Notes under the pieces: generated by a model
Databases searched by the model: none
Seen by the model: the letters and a program-made list of their open reading frames with translations, nothing else
What the model was told of the DNA's origin: nothing
In this document: positions 10,902 through 21,348 of the stretch, in pieces
Layout: each line of letters begins with the position of its first letter
How positions within the stretch are numbered: the stretch's first letter is position 1
Program-made: the position numbers and the translations under genes
Source: Hordeum vulgare subsp. vulgare
Taxonomy: Eukaryota; Streptophyta; Magnoliopsida; Poales; Poaceae
Reading direction: 5' to 3'
DNA length: 64,000 nt
Assembly (NCBI RefSeq): GCF_904849725.1
Contig: NC_058522.1
Span: 455,578,844-455,642,843 of the forward strand

Positions 10902-13220
10902 TTTCTGTAGCGACCCGACTCAAAACGAGTCAATCCTCTGGTGTTTCCGTACCATCCCAAGATCATGCTGGTACACACTCAGTACATCAATGTATATATC
11001 AAGAGTTCAATCACATAGCTTTATTAATCGAAATCTCATATCGAGTACTTTATTACAATAAAGTGGCTGAAGGCCATCTCATGAGATATCTAACGAAGAC
11101 TAGCGGAAGCATCAGGTAGACGAGTCCATCCGACTCCAGGGCATGTCGTTGAGCGTAGATCGTAGCCTCACTCCTAGTCGGAAAAGTACTCTGCAACATG
11201 ATACGTTGCAGCCGTGTAGGTCAGCATATCGAATATGCCGGCAAGTCATCAAAGAGAGGGTTAAAAATAATAATCAACTATCTCTACATGCATATTTGGC
11301 AGGTGGGGCTATAAGTTTTGCATAAAGCCAATTTTCTCCTACAACAAGAGGGGCTGGAAACAAAATATTACAACATTGTTTGTTGTTAATGAGATGGTTC
11401 CGCCAACCAATTCTCGTACCCGAGTTGTTGTTAACACCCACATCATTATTAAGTTGTGTCGAGAGTTCAATGGAATTTCAATGCCTTCGGCTCAAGTTGT
11501 CCATGATCGTGGACATGGCTAATCGATTAGGTTTGGGCACTCTGCAGAGTTTTGCACACGTTCCCCACAAGATTTGATCGCCTACGAGTATGTCCTCGCA
11601 CTTCAGGGTGTTTCAAGATCGGATGATCAAAACACGGTCTTTCAATGGGTCCCTCTGAATCTCTGTCGGTGCCCATCCATTCCTACCATTCTTCTACATC
11701 TGTTAGCACCGCCTGTCCAGAGTCGCCGCGTTGTTCAACCAAGCCAGAGCCCATAATGACTTGTGGCTGTGCAGGTAAGCCTTGGGTCTTGAAGCCTCCG
11801 TCTGTCTCTTCGAGCCTGGGTGAAGGTTTCCGCAAGATGTCATGGCCGTCTCCAGCATCCCGGTTCATTCGCTGGTTTCTCCAGGGAGCCAATCAACCGT
11901 CCTTCACCAAGAGTTGCATTGCATCACGAGGTCTTGAAAATCTTGTCTTAACCGGTCTTGGTTATTTAATCAACCTCGCGTCACTCGTGTTATGCACTCA
12001 ACCAAAATCCCGTCTACTCAAGCATAGCGATATGTAATTTGTCGTCCCGGGGCCAAGTATCGGGGTTGTTGTGTGCCTACCACATGATACTACAACCTAT
12101 ACTAAAATTTCCAAGTACCTAAGTAGCATGCAATTGGGCAAAGAAAGGTGAAACTACCATGCATCGAAAAACATAGGAGATAGTATGATCAAAATGACTT
12201 GCCTTGATGATAGTTGTCTTGATCGAGCGCTTCTATGTAACAAGCTTCGCACTTCGAGTGATCTACCGATACAAAAAAAAAACACCATAAGCACTACAAT
12301 CAATCAACAAGTAAAAATAACATCACAAGTAATAAGTAGCTATGGCCTAAGTGAAAGAATTCACTACACGTCACTAAGGCAGAAACTTGTTTCTCTTAAA
12401 ACCCCAAGTAAAATATGCAAACAAAAATTGAAACTTATACCACAGTAAGATATAATCACTAGGAAGCAGTAGCAAAAAGAATAAAATAAAAATCATTTTT
12501 TAAACTCCTAGAATAAGCAAAACAAGGTTTAAACTAAATCTGATATAATTCAAATTTTAAAATTTCAAACATAGACAAATTATTTGTTTTTTAAAAACTA
12601 CAGAAAACTTGTGATCTACTGGAAAAAGAATCAACCTCATTGGACCTCTAGATCAAAAGTTATAGGGGAAACAAGATTACAACTTTCTCTGTTTTTGAAT
12701 TAAACAGAAAAAAAGAAGATTTGCTACTAATCGGACACGGGTACATGTGGCAGTCTCTGATTGGCTGCGGGGTGTTTGCTGCGAGGGAAAACTAACACAC
12801 GGCCGCAATCTAATGAAAACTACTCGGCTCAGTTTAAGTGATAGAAAAAACCGGTCCGGTTTTTTTGTAAGACCCGAAGGGGTATGCACATCTAATCCTA
12901 TGCGTCTGTTTTAATCCAACGGTCAAAAAAGGGGGGGTGGAGACTTTTAGAGAGTTGGCCGGCTAGGGGCTACTCCGGCGAGGTCCGAGGCGGTGCTAGC
13001 GAGGGGAGGAGCTCCGGTGGTCTCCGGCGTGGTCTGAGGAGTCGAGGAGATGGCGACGGTCCTCCTCGGGCGGTTGGTGGCGGTGGGGAGGCAGCTCGGG
13101 GCGGGGAGAGAGCAGCAGGGCGCCAGGGGCGGGGCTCGGCTCCGGCGAGCTTGGGCGGAGGGCGGCGGGGCTTGGGCAGGGGGCGACGGCTAGGGGAACG
13201 AGGCGAGGTGGCCGTGGGGG

Positions 13221-13228
13221 TATTTATA
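13221..13228 (-). promoter_or_regulatory. TATA box of left Tekay LTR
   Basis: The minus strand reads CTATAAATA in a C-rich context. The right LTR has the same sequence at 23650-23657. Confidence 0.75.
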
Positions 13229-13872
13229 GGGGGGCTAGGGGGCTCGGGCGGGGCAGGAATAGCAGGTCGGGGCAATCGCGGCGAGCTCGGCTCGGCCGGC
13301 CATGGAAGGAAAAAGTTACGGGAGAAAGAAAGAAGGAAGGAAGAAGAAGAGGGAAGGAAAAAAAAGAAAAGGAAAAAAAGAAAAGGGGAGAAGGGGGGGT
13401 GGCGCCGCGGGGGGGTAGGGCACTGTGGGTGGGGTTGGCGCGGGGCGGGGCCCAGGGGCAGCGGGTGGGGGTAGAGGGGCGCTGGGTGCAGTTGGGCGGC
13501 GGAGGAATTTCGGCCAGCGGGATTTGGTGGGCCGGCTAAGGTGCCCTCGGGTGGGTATTCCCGTTTTAGATTTTTTTTTCAAAAACAGAAACTTAAAAGG
13601 GAATAAAAGGAAACAAATAAAATAATCAATATAGGGTATTATATACCAAAATGATCAAAAAAATATCCTCTATTCGATTAACATTTTTCCAAGGCAAAAA
13701 TAAAAACTTTAAAAAACTGTTTTTTCAGAAAAAAAATCCCTTATGCTATATTTTCTTTTTGCAATTATTTTCACAATAAAACTTTGGCTTTCTTGGCTCA
13801 AAATATTACAGAAATGCCTCACATTTTGGAGGGTCATTTTCCTCCTGCTCTCTCTTGCGTGCAAGAGATTAT

Positions 13873-13877
13873 TTCCC
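13873..13877. repeat. TSD of solo Angela LTR, left copy (TTCCC)
   Basis: TTCCC flanks the solo LTR and is repeated at 15701-15705. The uninterrupted site, with a single TTCCC, is visible in the sister Tekay LTR near 24295-24300. Confidence 0.95.
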
Positions 13878-15700
13878 TGTTGGAATTATGCCTTAGAGGC
13901 AATAATAAATATAGTTATTATTATAATTCCTGTATCAAGATAATCGTTTATTATCCATGCTATAATTGTATTGAATGAAGACTTATATACATGTGTGGAT
14001 ACATAGACAAAACACTGTCCCTAGCAAGCCTCTAGTTGGCTAGCCAGTTAATCAAAGATAGTCAGGGTCTTCTGATTATGAACAAGGTGTTGTTGCTTGA
14101 TAGCTCGATCACGTCATTAGGAGAATCACGTGATGGACTAGACCCAAACTAATAGACGTAGCATATTGATCGTGTCATTTTGTTGCTACTGTTTTCTGCG
14201 TGTCAAGTATTTGTTCCTATGACCATGAGATCATATAACTCACCGACACCGGAGGAATGCTTTGTGTGTATCAAACGTCGCAACATAACTGGGTGACTAT
14301 AAAGATGCTCTACAGGTATCTCCGAAGGTGTTCGTTGAGTTAGTATGGATCGAGACTGGGATTTGTCACTCCGTGTGACGGAGAGGTATCTCAGGGCCCA
14401 CTCGGTAATACAACATCACACACAAGCCTTGCAAGCAATGTGACTTAGTGTAAGTTGCAGGATCTTGTATTACGGAACGAGTAAAGAGACTTGTCGGTAA
14501 ACGAGATTAAAATAGGTATGCGGATACTGACGATCGAATCTCGGGCAAGTAACATACCGAAGGACAAAGGGAATGACATACGGGATTATATGAATCCTTG
14601 GCACTGAGGTTCAAACGATAAGATCTTCGTAGAATATGTAGGATCCAATATGGGCATCCAGGTCCCGCTATTGGATATTGACCGAGGAGTCTCTCGGGTC
14701 ATGTCTACATAGTTCTCGAACCCGCAGGGTCTGCACACTTAAGGTTCGACGTTGTTTTATGCGTATTTGAATTATATGGTTGGTTACCGAATGTTGTTCG
14801 GAGTCCCGGATGAGATCACGGACGTCACGAGGGTTTCCGGAATGGTCCAGAAACGAAGATTGATATGTAGGATGACCTCATTTGATTACCGGAAGGTTTT
14901 CGGAGTTACCGGGAATGTATCGGGAATGACGAATGGGTTCCGGGTGTTCACCGGGGGGGGGGGGCAACCCACCCCGGGGAAGCCCATAGGCATTGGGGGT
15001 GGCGCACCAGCCCTTAGTGGGCTGATGGGACAGCCCAAGAAGGCCCTATGCGCCATAGGAAGAAAATCAAAGAGAAAAGAAAAAAAAAGAGGAGGTGGGA
15101 AAAGGGGGAAGGACTCCTCCTTCCAAACCGAGTTGGACTCGGTTTGGAAGGGGAGGGTTGCCCCCCTTGGCTCGGCCGAACCCCTTTGGGGTCCTTGGAC
15201 CCCAAGGCAAGGCTCCCCCTCTTCCCCCTATATATACGGAGGTTTTAGGGCTGATTTGAGATAACTTTGCCACGGCAGCCCGACCACATATCTCCACGGT
15301 TTTACCTCTAGATCGCGTTTCTGCGGAGCTCGGGCGGAGCCCTGCTGAGATAAGATCATCACCAACCTCCGGAGCGCCGTCACGCTGCCGGAGAACTCAT
15401 CTACCTCTCCGTCTCTCTTGCTGGATCAAGAAGGCCGAGATCATCGCCGAGTTGTACGTGTGCTGAACGCGGAGGTGCCGTCGTTCGGCACTAGATCATG
15501 GGACTGATCGCGGGACGGTTCGCGGGGCGGATCGAGGGACGTGAGGACGTTCCACTACATCAACCACGTTCACTAACGCTTCTGCTGTGCGGTCTACAAG
15601 GGTACGTAGATCGAATATCCCCTCTCGTAGATGGACATCACCATGATAGGTCTTCGTGCGCATAGGAAATTTTTTGTTTCCCATGCGATGTTCCCCAACA
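13878..15700 (+). mobile_element. Angela solo LTR (1823 bp)
   Basis: A complete Angela LTR from TGTTGGAATT to GTTCCCCAACA, with no internal sequence and a perfect 5 bp TSD. This is the product expected from recombination between the two LTRs of a former full element. The TATA core is at 15229-15236. Its short frames (14752-15297) are LTR artefacts. Confidence 0.97.
15229..15236 (+). promoter_or_regulatory. TATA box of solo Angela LTR
   Basis: CCCTATATATACGG at the same place as in the other Angela LTRs. It could still start transcription rightward into the antisense side of the Tekay pol. Confidence 0.65.
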
Positions 15701-15705
15701 TTCCC
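15701..15705. repeat. TSD of solo Angela LTR, right copy (TTCCC)
   Basis: Second copy of the TTCCC duplication; after it the Tekay LTR resumes with GGCATTTCTC, as at 24301. Confidence 0.95.
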
Positions 15706-15846
15706 GGCATTTCTCGTGTGAAGAGAAAAATAGAAATGCAAAATCAAAAGTCGAAAGAATTTAAATGAAACTTTATTTCAATCACTATGCATAGATGCTT
15801 AGCTACAATGTAAAACATTCCAAATTAGGAAATTTGGGATGTTACA

Positions 15847-15860
15847 AACCTACCCACCTT
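15847..15860 (-). other. Polypurine tract of Tekay element
   Basis: The minus strand reads AAGGTGGGTAGGTT directly before the LTR start at 15846, overlapping the end of the pol frame. Confidence 0.75.
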
Positions 15861-18800
15861 AAGATGAATCTCGCGCTCGAGATTCGGGTTGGCTAGAAAA
15901 TAGGTGCGGGTGGTCTCGACGAAGATCCTCTTCTCGTTCCCAGGTGGCTTCTTCCTCGGTGTGGTGGCTCCACAACACCTTGCAGAACTTGATGATCTTG
16001 CTGCGGGTAACTCTGTTGGCAGTCTCGAGAATCCTGACGGGTTTCTCCTCATACGTCAGATCACTGTCAAGCTGTATGGCCTCTAGGGGCACTGTATCTC
16101 TCAACCGAACATCAGCCATCTCAGCGTGGCATTTCTTCAACTGGGAAACATGGAAGACATCATGAACTCCGGACAATCCTTCCGGCAGTTCCAGTTTATA
16201 TGCAACTTCGCCTCTATGTTCAATTTTGTAGGGGCCAATGAATCGGGGTGCTAACTTTCCTTTCACACCAAATCTCTTGATTCCTCGGAGTGGAGACACC
16301 CGAAGATATGCTCGGTCTCCCACTTCGTATGTTACTTCCTTGCGTTTGCTGTCAGCATAACTTTTCTGCCTGGACTGAGCTATCTTGAGTCGGTCACGAA
16401 TTAGCTTGACCTTCTCTTCAGAATCTCGGATAAGGTCGGGACCAAAAAGTTGTCGGTCTCCAACTCCATCCCACATCAACGGTGTTCTGCACATCCTTCC
16501 GTATAGAGCTTCGAAAGGGGCCATCTTCAGACTGGTCTGGTAGTTGTTGTTGTTGTATGAGAACTCGGCATATGGCAAATTGTCATCCCAACTAGACCCA
16601 TAGTCTAGTGCGCAAGCTCTCAACATGTCCTCCAGAATCTGATTGACTCTCTCGGTCTGTCCATCTATCTGTGGGTGAAAAGTTGTACTGAACTCCAATC
16701 TCGTTCCCAAGGTTTCATGCAGTTGCTGCCAAAATTTTGATGTGAACTGAGTCCCTCTATCTGACATAATGCTCTTCGGTACTCCGTGCAGACATACGAT
16801 CCTGGTCATATATATCTTGGCCAGCTTGGCACTCGTGTAAGTAGTCTTCACAGGAATGAAGTGAGCTACCTTGGTCAAACGATCGACCACAACCCAAATA
16901 GAATCATAGCCAGAACGGGTCCTGGGTAATCCTGTGATGAAATCCATACCAAGCTTTTCCCATTTCCACTCGGGTATCGGCAGAGGTTGGAGCAAACCTG
17001 CTGGCTTCTGATGCTCGGCTTTTACTCGCTGACAAACATCGCATATTGCTACGAACTCGGCAATGTCTTTCTTCATTCCTGTCCACCAGAAACCTTCTTT
17101 CAGATCCAGATACATCTTGGTGTTGCCGGGGTGTATCGAGTACGGGGAATCATGGGCCTCCTGAAGTATCAACTTCCTGAGTTCGGGATCATTGGGCACA
17201 TATATGCGATCCTCAAACCATAAAGTTCCGTTTTCATCCTCACGAAAACCTTTAGCCTTCCTGTCTTTCATTTTCTGCTTAATCTCAGCTATCTCCTTGT
17301 CTGATTTCTGCGCCTCGCGGATCTTTTCTGTCAAAGTGGACTGAATTTCTAGTGTGGCAACAAATCCTCTTGGAACTATTTCCAATTTGAGCTCTCGGAG
17401 GTCATCGGCTAACTCCTGGGGTAACCCTCCTGCTATGAGTGTGTTCACATAACTCTTGCGGCTCAACACATCGGCTACAACATTTTCCTTGCCTGGGTGA
17501 TAATGAAATCTCATGTCATAGTCCTTGATCAATTCTAGCCATCTCCTCTGTCTGAGATTCAACTCCTTCTGCGTGAAGATATATTTCAGGCTCTTGTGGT
17601 CAGTGTAAACGTCACAACTATTTCCGATCAGGAAATGTCTCCAGGTCTTAAGAGGGTGCACTATCGCTGCTAGTTCCAAGTCATGCGTGGCATAATTCAA
17701 CTCATGGGGTCTGAGCTGTCTGGATGCATAGGCTACAACTTTACCTTCTTGCATGAGCACTCCTCCGAGTCCTTGACGAGAAGCGTCACAGTAAACCTGG
17801 AAATCCTTCCGAATGTTCGGCAATATCAGCACTGGGGCTATAACGAGACGTTTCTTTAACTCTTGAAAACTGGTTTCACATTCCTCAGTCCAAACATACT
17901 TGGACTCCTTCTTCAACAACTCTGTCATGGGCTTGGCGATCTTTGAGAAATTCTCAATGAACCTCCGGTAATATCCGGCAAGCCCGATGAAACTACGGAT
18001 CTCCTTGACTAAAGTGGGTGCTACCCATTCAATGACTGCGGCGACCTTGGCAGGGTCCACTGCTATTCCTTCTCCTGAGATGACGTGTCCGAGGAATCTG
18101 ACTTCCTTCAACCAAAACTCACATTTGCTAAACTTTGCATATAGCTTATGCTCTCGAAGTTTCTCCAGAACTAGTCGCAGATGTTCCTTGTGTTCCTCCT
18201 TGTTCTTGGAGAATATCAGTATGTCATCGATGAACACCACGACAAACTTGTCCAAGTATTCCATAAATACCTTGTTCATCAGATTCATAAAATATGCCGG
18301 AGCATTAGTCAGTCCAAATGACATGATCGTGTACTCATACAAGCCGTACCGAGTGGTGAAGGTTGTCTTGGGTATATCCTGTTCACGAATCTTCAACTGA
18401 TGATACCCGGATCGAAGATCGATCTTGGAGAATATTCGGGCTCCAACTAACTGGTCAAACAGATCATTGATCATCGGCAAGGGGTACTTGTTCTTCATGG
18501 TCACCTCGTTCAATGCACGATAATCGACAACCATTCTCAAGGACTTATCCCTCTTTTCAACCAAGAGCACTGGGGCTCCCCAAGGTGAAGAACTTGGGCG
18601 AATATACCCTTTGTCCAACAACTCCTTAATTTGCTTCTTGATTTCTACCAACTCATTTGCGGGCATCCGATAGGGTCTCTTGGATAACGGGGCTGTTCCG
18701 GGTAATAGCTCAATCAGGAACTCAATCTCTCTATCAGGTGGCATGCCCGACAATTCCTCTGGGTATTCCTGTACAATCGGTACTTCCTCCTGAACTACTC

Positions 18801-20280
18801 CCGTGAGAGAGTTTACTCGTTTACTCCGTGTCGGGCGCTGAGACACGTACTTAATCCGCTTTTGCTCGGGGGTGGTGAGCAAAATAGACTTAAGGGCACA
18901 ATCAATATTCCCTTCATACTTGGCCAACCAATCCATGCCTAGGATTACATCCAATCCCTGGGACTCTAATACGATATGGTCGGTGGGAAAATTATGGTTC
19001 CCGATGTTGAGACTCAAAGCATGGCATCCTATCCCGGCTGTCATCATGCCTCCTGGGAAACTGACCTTAATAGGCTGGCTGAGGGTTCTAGTTGTCAAAC
19101 TATACTTTTCCACAACTACCCTTGATATGAATGAATGCGTTGCACCAGAATCAAAAAGTACCAATACTGGACGTGAATTTAGTAAAAACTTACCAACCAC
19201 AGTATCGGGGTGATCATAGACCTCTTCAACATCAATGTGATTCACCTGAGCTCGAGGAAAAGGATTGGGCTTCTTTGCTGCAGAGTTGTCGTTGCCGTTT
19301 CCATTTCCCTGCTTGTTCTGGGGACATTCAGTGGCATAGTGTCCCGTCTTCTGACACTTGAAGCAGGTGATGTGATTCAGATCCTTCTGAGCTGGAGCTG
19401 AGTGATGCTGAGTGCCAGTACCGCCATTCTTGAAGTTGCTGTTGTTGCGGTGGTTCCCATTTCCTCCATGGTTGTGGCCTCCATGGTTGTGCACTGGGTG
19501 GTTATGCTGGACGTGTCCTCCAAACTTACCGGATCCAGTCCCGGTATTCCCTCAATAGGGGGTGTAGCGAGGCTTCTGCTGAGTGCCGGAGTTGAACTTT
19601 CCATTGCCATACTTCCGCTTGCGGTTCTCCATCTGCTGGTGTTTCCCCTCCAAGATGAGGGCCTTATCTACCAGCTCCTGGTAGTTGTTGAAGTTGGCTA
19701 CGGTCAGCTGAATGCTCAGCTCATCATTGAGTCCCTCCAAGAACTTTTCCTACTTGGCCGCGTCATCAGCCACATCTCCAGGTGCATAACGGGCGAGCAT
19801 GCTGAATTCATCGACATATTGAGCCACAGAGCGATTTCCCTGGCGTAAGTTGCGAAACTCAGGCTTCTTCAGACTCATTGCACCAGCTGAGACATGTGCG
19901 GTACGGAAGGCTTGCTTGAACTACTCCCAAGTGACTCTAGCAATGGGGTATGTGGTGGTGTAGTTCTCCCACCATGCAGCTGCAAGGCCTTCAAGTTGAT
20001 GCGCGGCAAAGCGCACCTTCTCAGCTTCAGTACAACCATTAGTGATAAGTTCCCGCTCCATCTTCCGGAGCCAATCATCTGCCACAACGGGCTCAATGCT
20101 GCTGGAGAAGGTCAGAGGGTTCAACCTCAGGAAACGGGTGAGATTGTCGGCCTGGGGTGGATGATGGTTGTTGTTATTGTTCTGGTTCTGGATGATCAGC
20201 TGCATCAGGGTATTCTGTTGCTGAATCAACTGGGTGAGTTCCAGCGGAAAGTTGGAAGTAGGGGCACGTCTCGGAGGCAT
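15859..20280 (-). pseudogene. gag-pol: Tekay gag-pol polyprotein with chromodomain; three stops in gag
   Basis: One frame of about 1474 codons runs from the ATG at 20280 (MPPRRAP) to 15859. Gag (about 20280-19400) is broken by TAG at 19921-19923, TAG at 19750-19752 and TGA at 19552-19554; no frameshift is needed. Downstream the frame is fully open: zinc knuckle [14 protein letters not shown], protease [10 protein letters not shown] (near 19145), reverse transcriptase with FIDD at about 18221-18236, RNase H ([11 protein letters not shown]), integrase with an HHCC finger and DDE core, a GPY-type motif (FIGPYKIE), and a C-terminal chromodomain ([19 protein letters not shown], about 16060-15870). 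The chromodomain is known in this clade to steer integration to particular chromatin. The first stop looks like GAG to TAG and the second like CAG to TAG. Pol could still be translated only if gag stops were bypassed. Confidence 0.93.
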
Positions 20281-20492
20281 CTGATGTTTGTAGAGGGGTG
20301 AGATTAGCATAGAACAATGGTCTAAGAGTAATTACACTACCCATATGAAATGCAAAAAACAAGTATCACACCACACATTTTATTCAATACCATCACAAAG
20401 GTTCACACGGGGATACAAAATTCGATAACCTAAACATCGGCCTAAGCGTTTAACGTTAAGATAAATTTGGTGGTCTAGTCTAAGTGTCCTCC
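20281..20492 (-). other. Spacer between pre-gag ORF and gag
   Basis: There are 212 bp with no ORF; it separates the extra ORF from gag on the same strand. Confidence 0.6.
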
Positions 20493-21200
20493 TCAGAAAA
20501 GCATGGTGGTGGGTCCTTCGGTGGAGCTTTCTTCATAGTCCTCGTCATTGCTGATCAAGGGGGCTACGTCACCTTTGGGATGAAGGTTCTCGCCCATGTC
20601 CAGTTCCTCCTCCAGGTATGCAACTCGAGTCTTCAGCTTCTCGATCCTCTCCAGAAAGTCCTTCACCTCCAGTTCGTGCTCATAGTGGGCTTCCCGGGCT
20701 GCTTCTTTGAGTTCGAGTTCGCGGAGCGACAGTTGCTTGATCTTCCTGGCGTCCTTGATCACACGGTGCTCCAGAGTCCCGCTGTGCTTCTCCAAGGTCT
20801 GGGCATAGGACAGGAGAGCGTCCTTGGTCTTGCTTGAGATGATTTCTCCATCTTCTCTTCTCCGGGATACCGTGAATAGGTCCGGTGAAATAGGGCAGCC
20901 TCTCTACACTTCCTTGATACGTCCGAGTGCACAATGGACCGCCATGTCCCTTCCGAGAATCCAGTTGGGTGCGATGAACTTGAAGTCCACAGGCTCAGTG
21001 CGTGGCTCGAATGTCCTTCCGGGAACGTGCACCTCAATCCTGTAGCGTGAATCCTCCGGGTAAGACGAAGTCGGCTTCCCTATGATAGTCGGCAGAGCAA
21101 TCCTCAAGTCCTTGGTGATCTGTATCAGCTCCTTTCCGAAAGGCATAGTGGCGTCGGGCTGGCAAAACTCCGTGAACTTAACGGGGATGAAGGTGGCCAT
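20493..21200 (-). pseudogene. Extra ORF between primer site and gag, coiled-coil C-terminus, one stop
   Basis: A 235-codon frame starts at 21200 (MATFIPVKF) and ends at 20493, broken only by TAG at 20904-20906. The partial copy at 10438-10757 has TAC (Tyr) at that codon, so the stop is a later mutation. The N-terminal 100 residues look globular (YRIEVHVPGR, FIAPNWILGRDMAV). The C-terminal half is highly charged and likely a coiled coil (RELELKEAAREAHYEHELEVKDFLERIEKLK) with an acidic tail (SNDEDYEESSTEG). It does not resemble gag, protease, RT or integrase. Position and strand make it a leader-encoded accessory protein of this chromovirus family. Function unknown; I do not recognise a named domain. 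Confidence 0.65.
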
Positions 21201-21332
21201 CTAAAACATTGGAAAATCGGAGAGAAGTCAGAAATGATCAGAAGAGGAAATAGAGGATTTATAGACATAAGAAAGTAGTTTTCTTCCTAAGGCTTTTCCA
21301 TTCCTAGAGGTTACGTCCTACGGTCAGCGTGT

Positions 21333-21344
21333 GCTCTGATACCA
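21333..21344 (-). other. Primer-binding site, tRNA-iMet type
   Basis: The minus strand reads TGGTATCAGAGC four bases inside the 5' LTR, complementary to the 3' end of initiator tRNA-Met. Confidence 0.92.
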
Positions 21345-21348
21345 TTTC

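Larger units (their letters stand above)
10906..15846 (-). repeat. Tekay LTR (left), interrupted by an Angela solo LTR
   Basis: On the minus strand it begins TGTAACATCCC (15846) and ends GGGTCGCTACA (10906). Without the nested solo LTR and one TSD copy it is about 3113 bp, against 3093 bp for the right LTR. A TATA box lies at 13221-13228. The U3 part around 13000-13500 is very GC- and purine-rich, and frames there are low-complexity Gly/Arg/Pro artefacts. Both LTRs are close in sequence by eye. Confidence 0.92.

Noticed and set aside
13151..13582. Gly/Arg and Pro-rich frames on both strands
   Set aside because: GC- and purine-rich U3 of the Tekay LTR; frames differ between the two LTR copies by indels.
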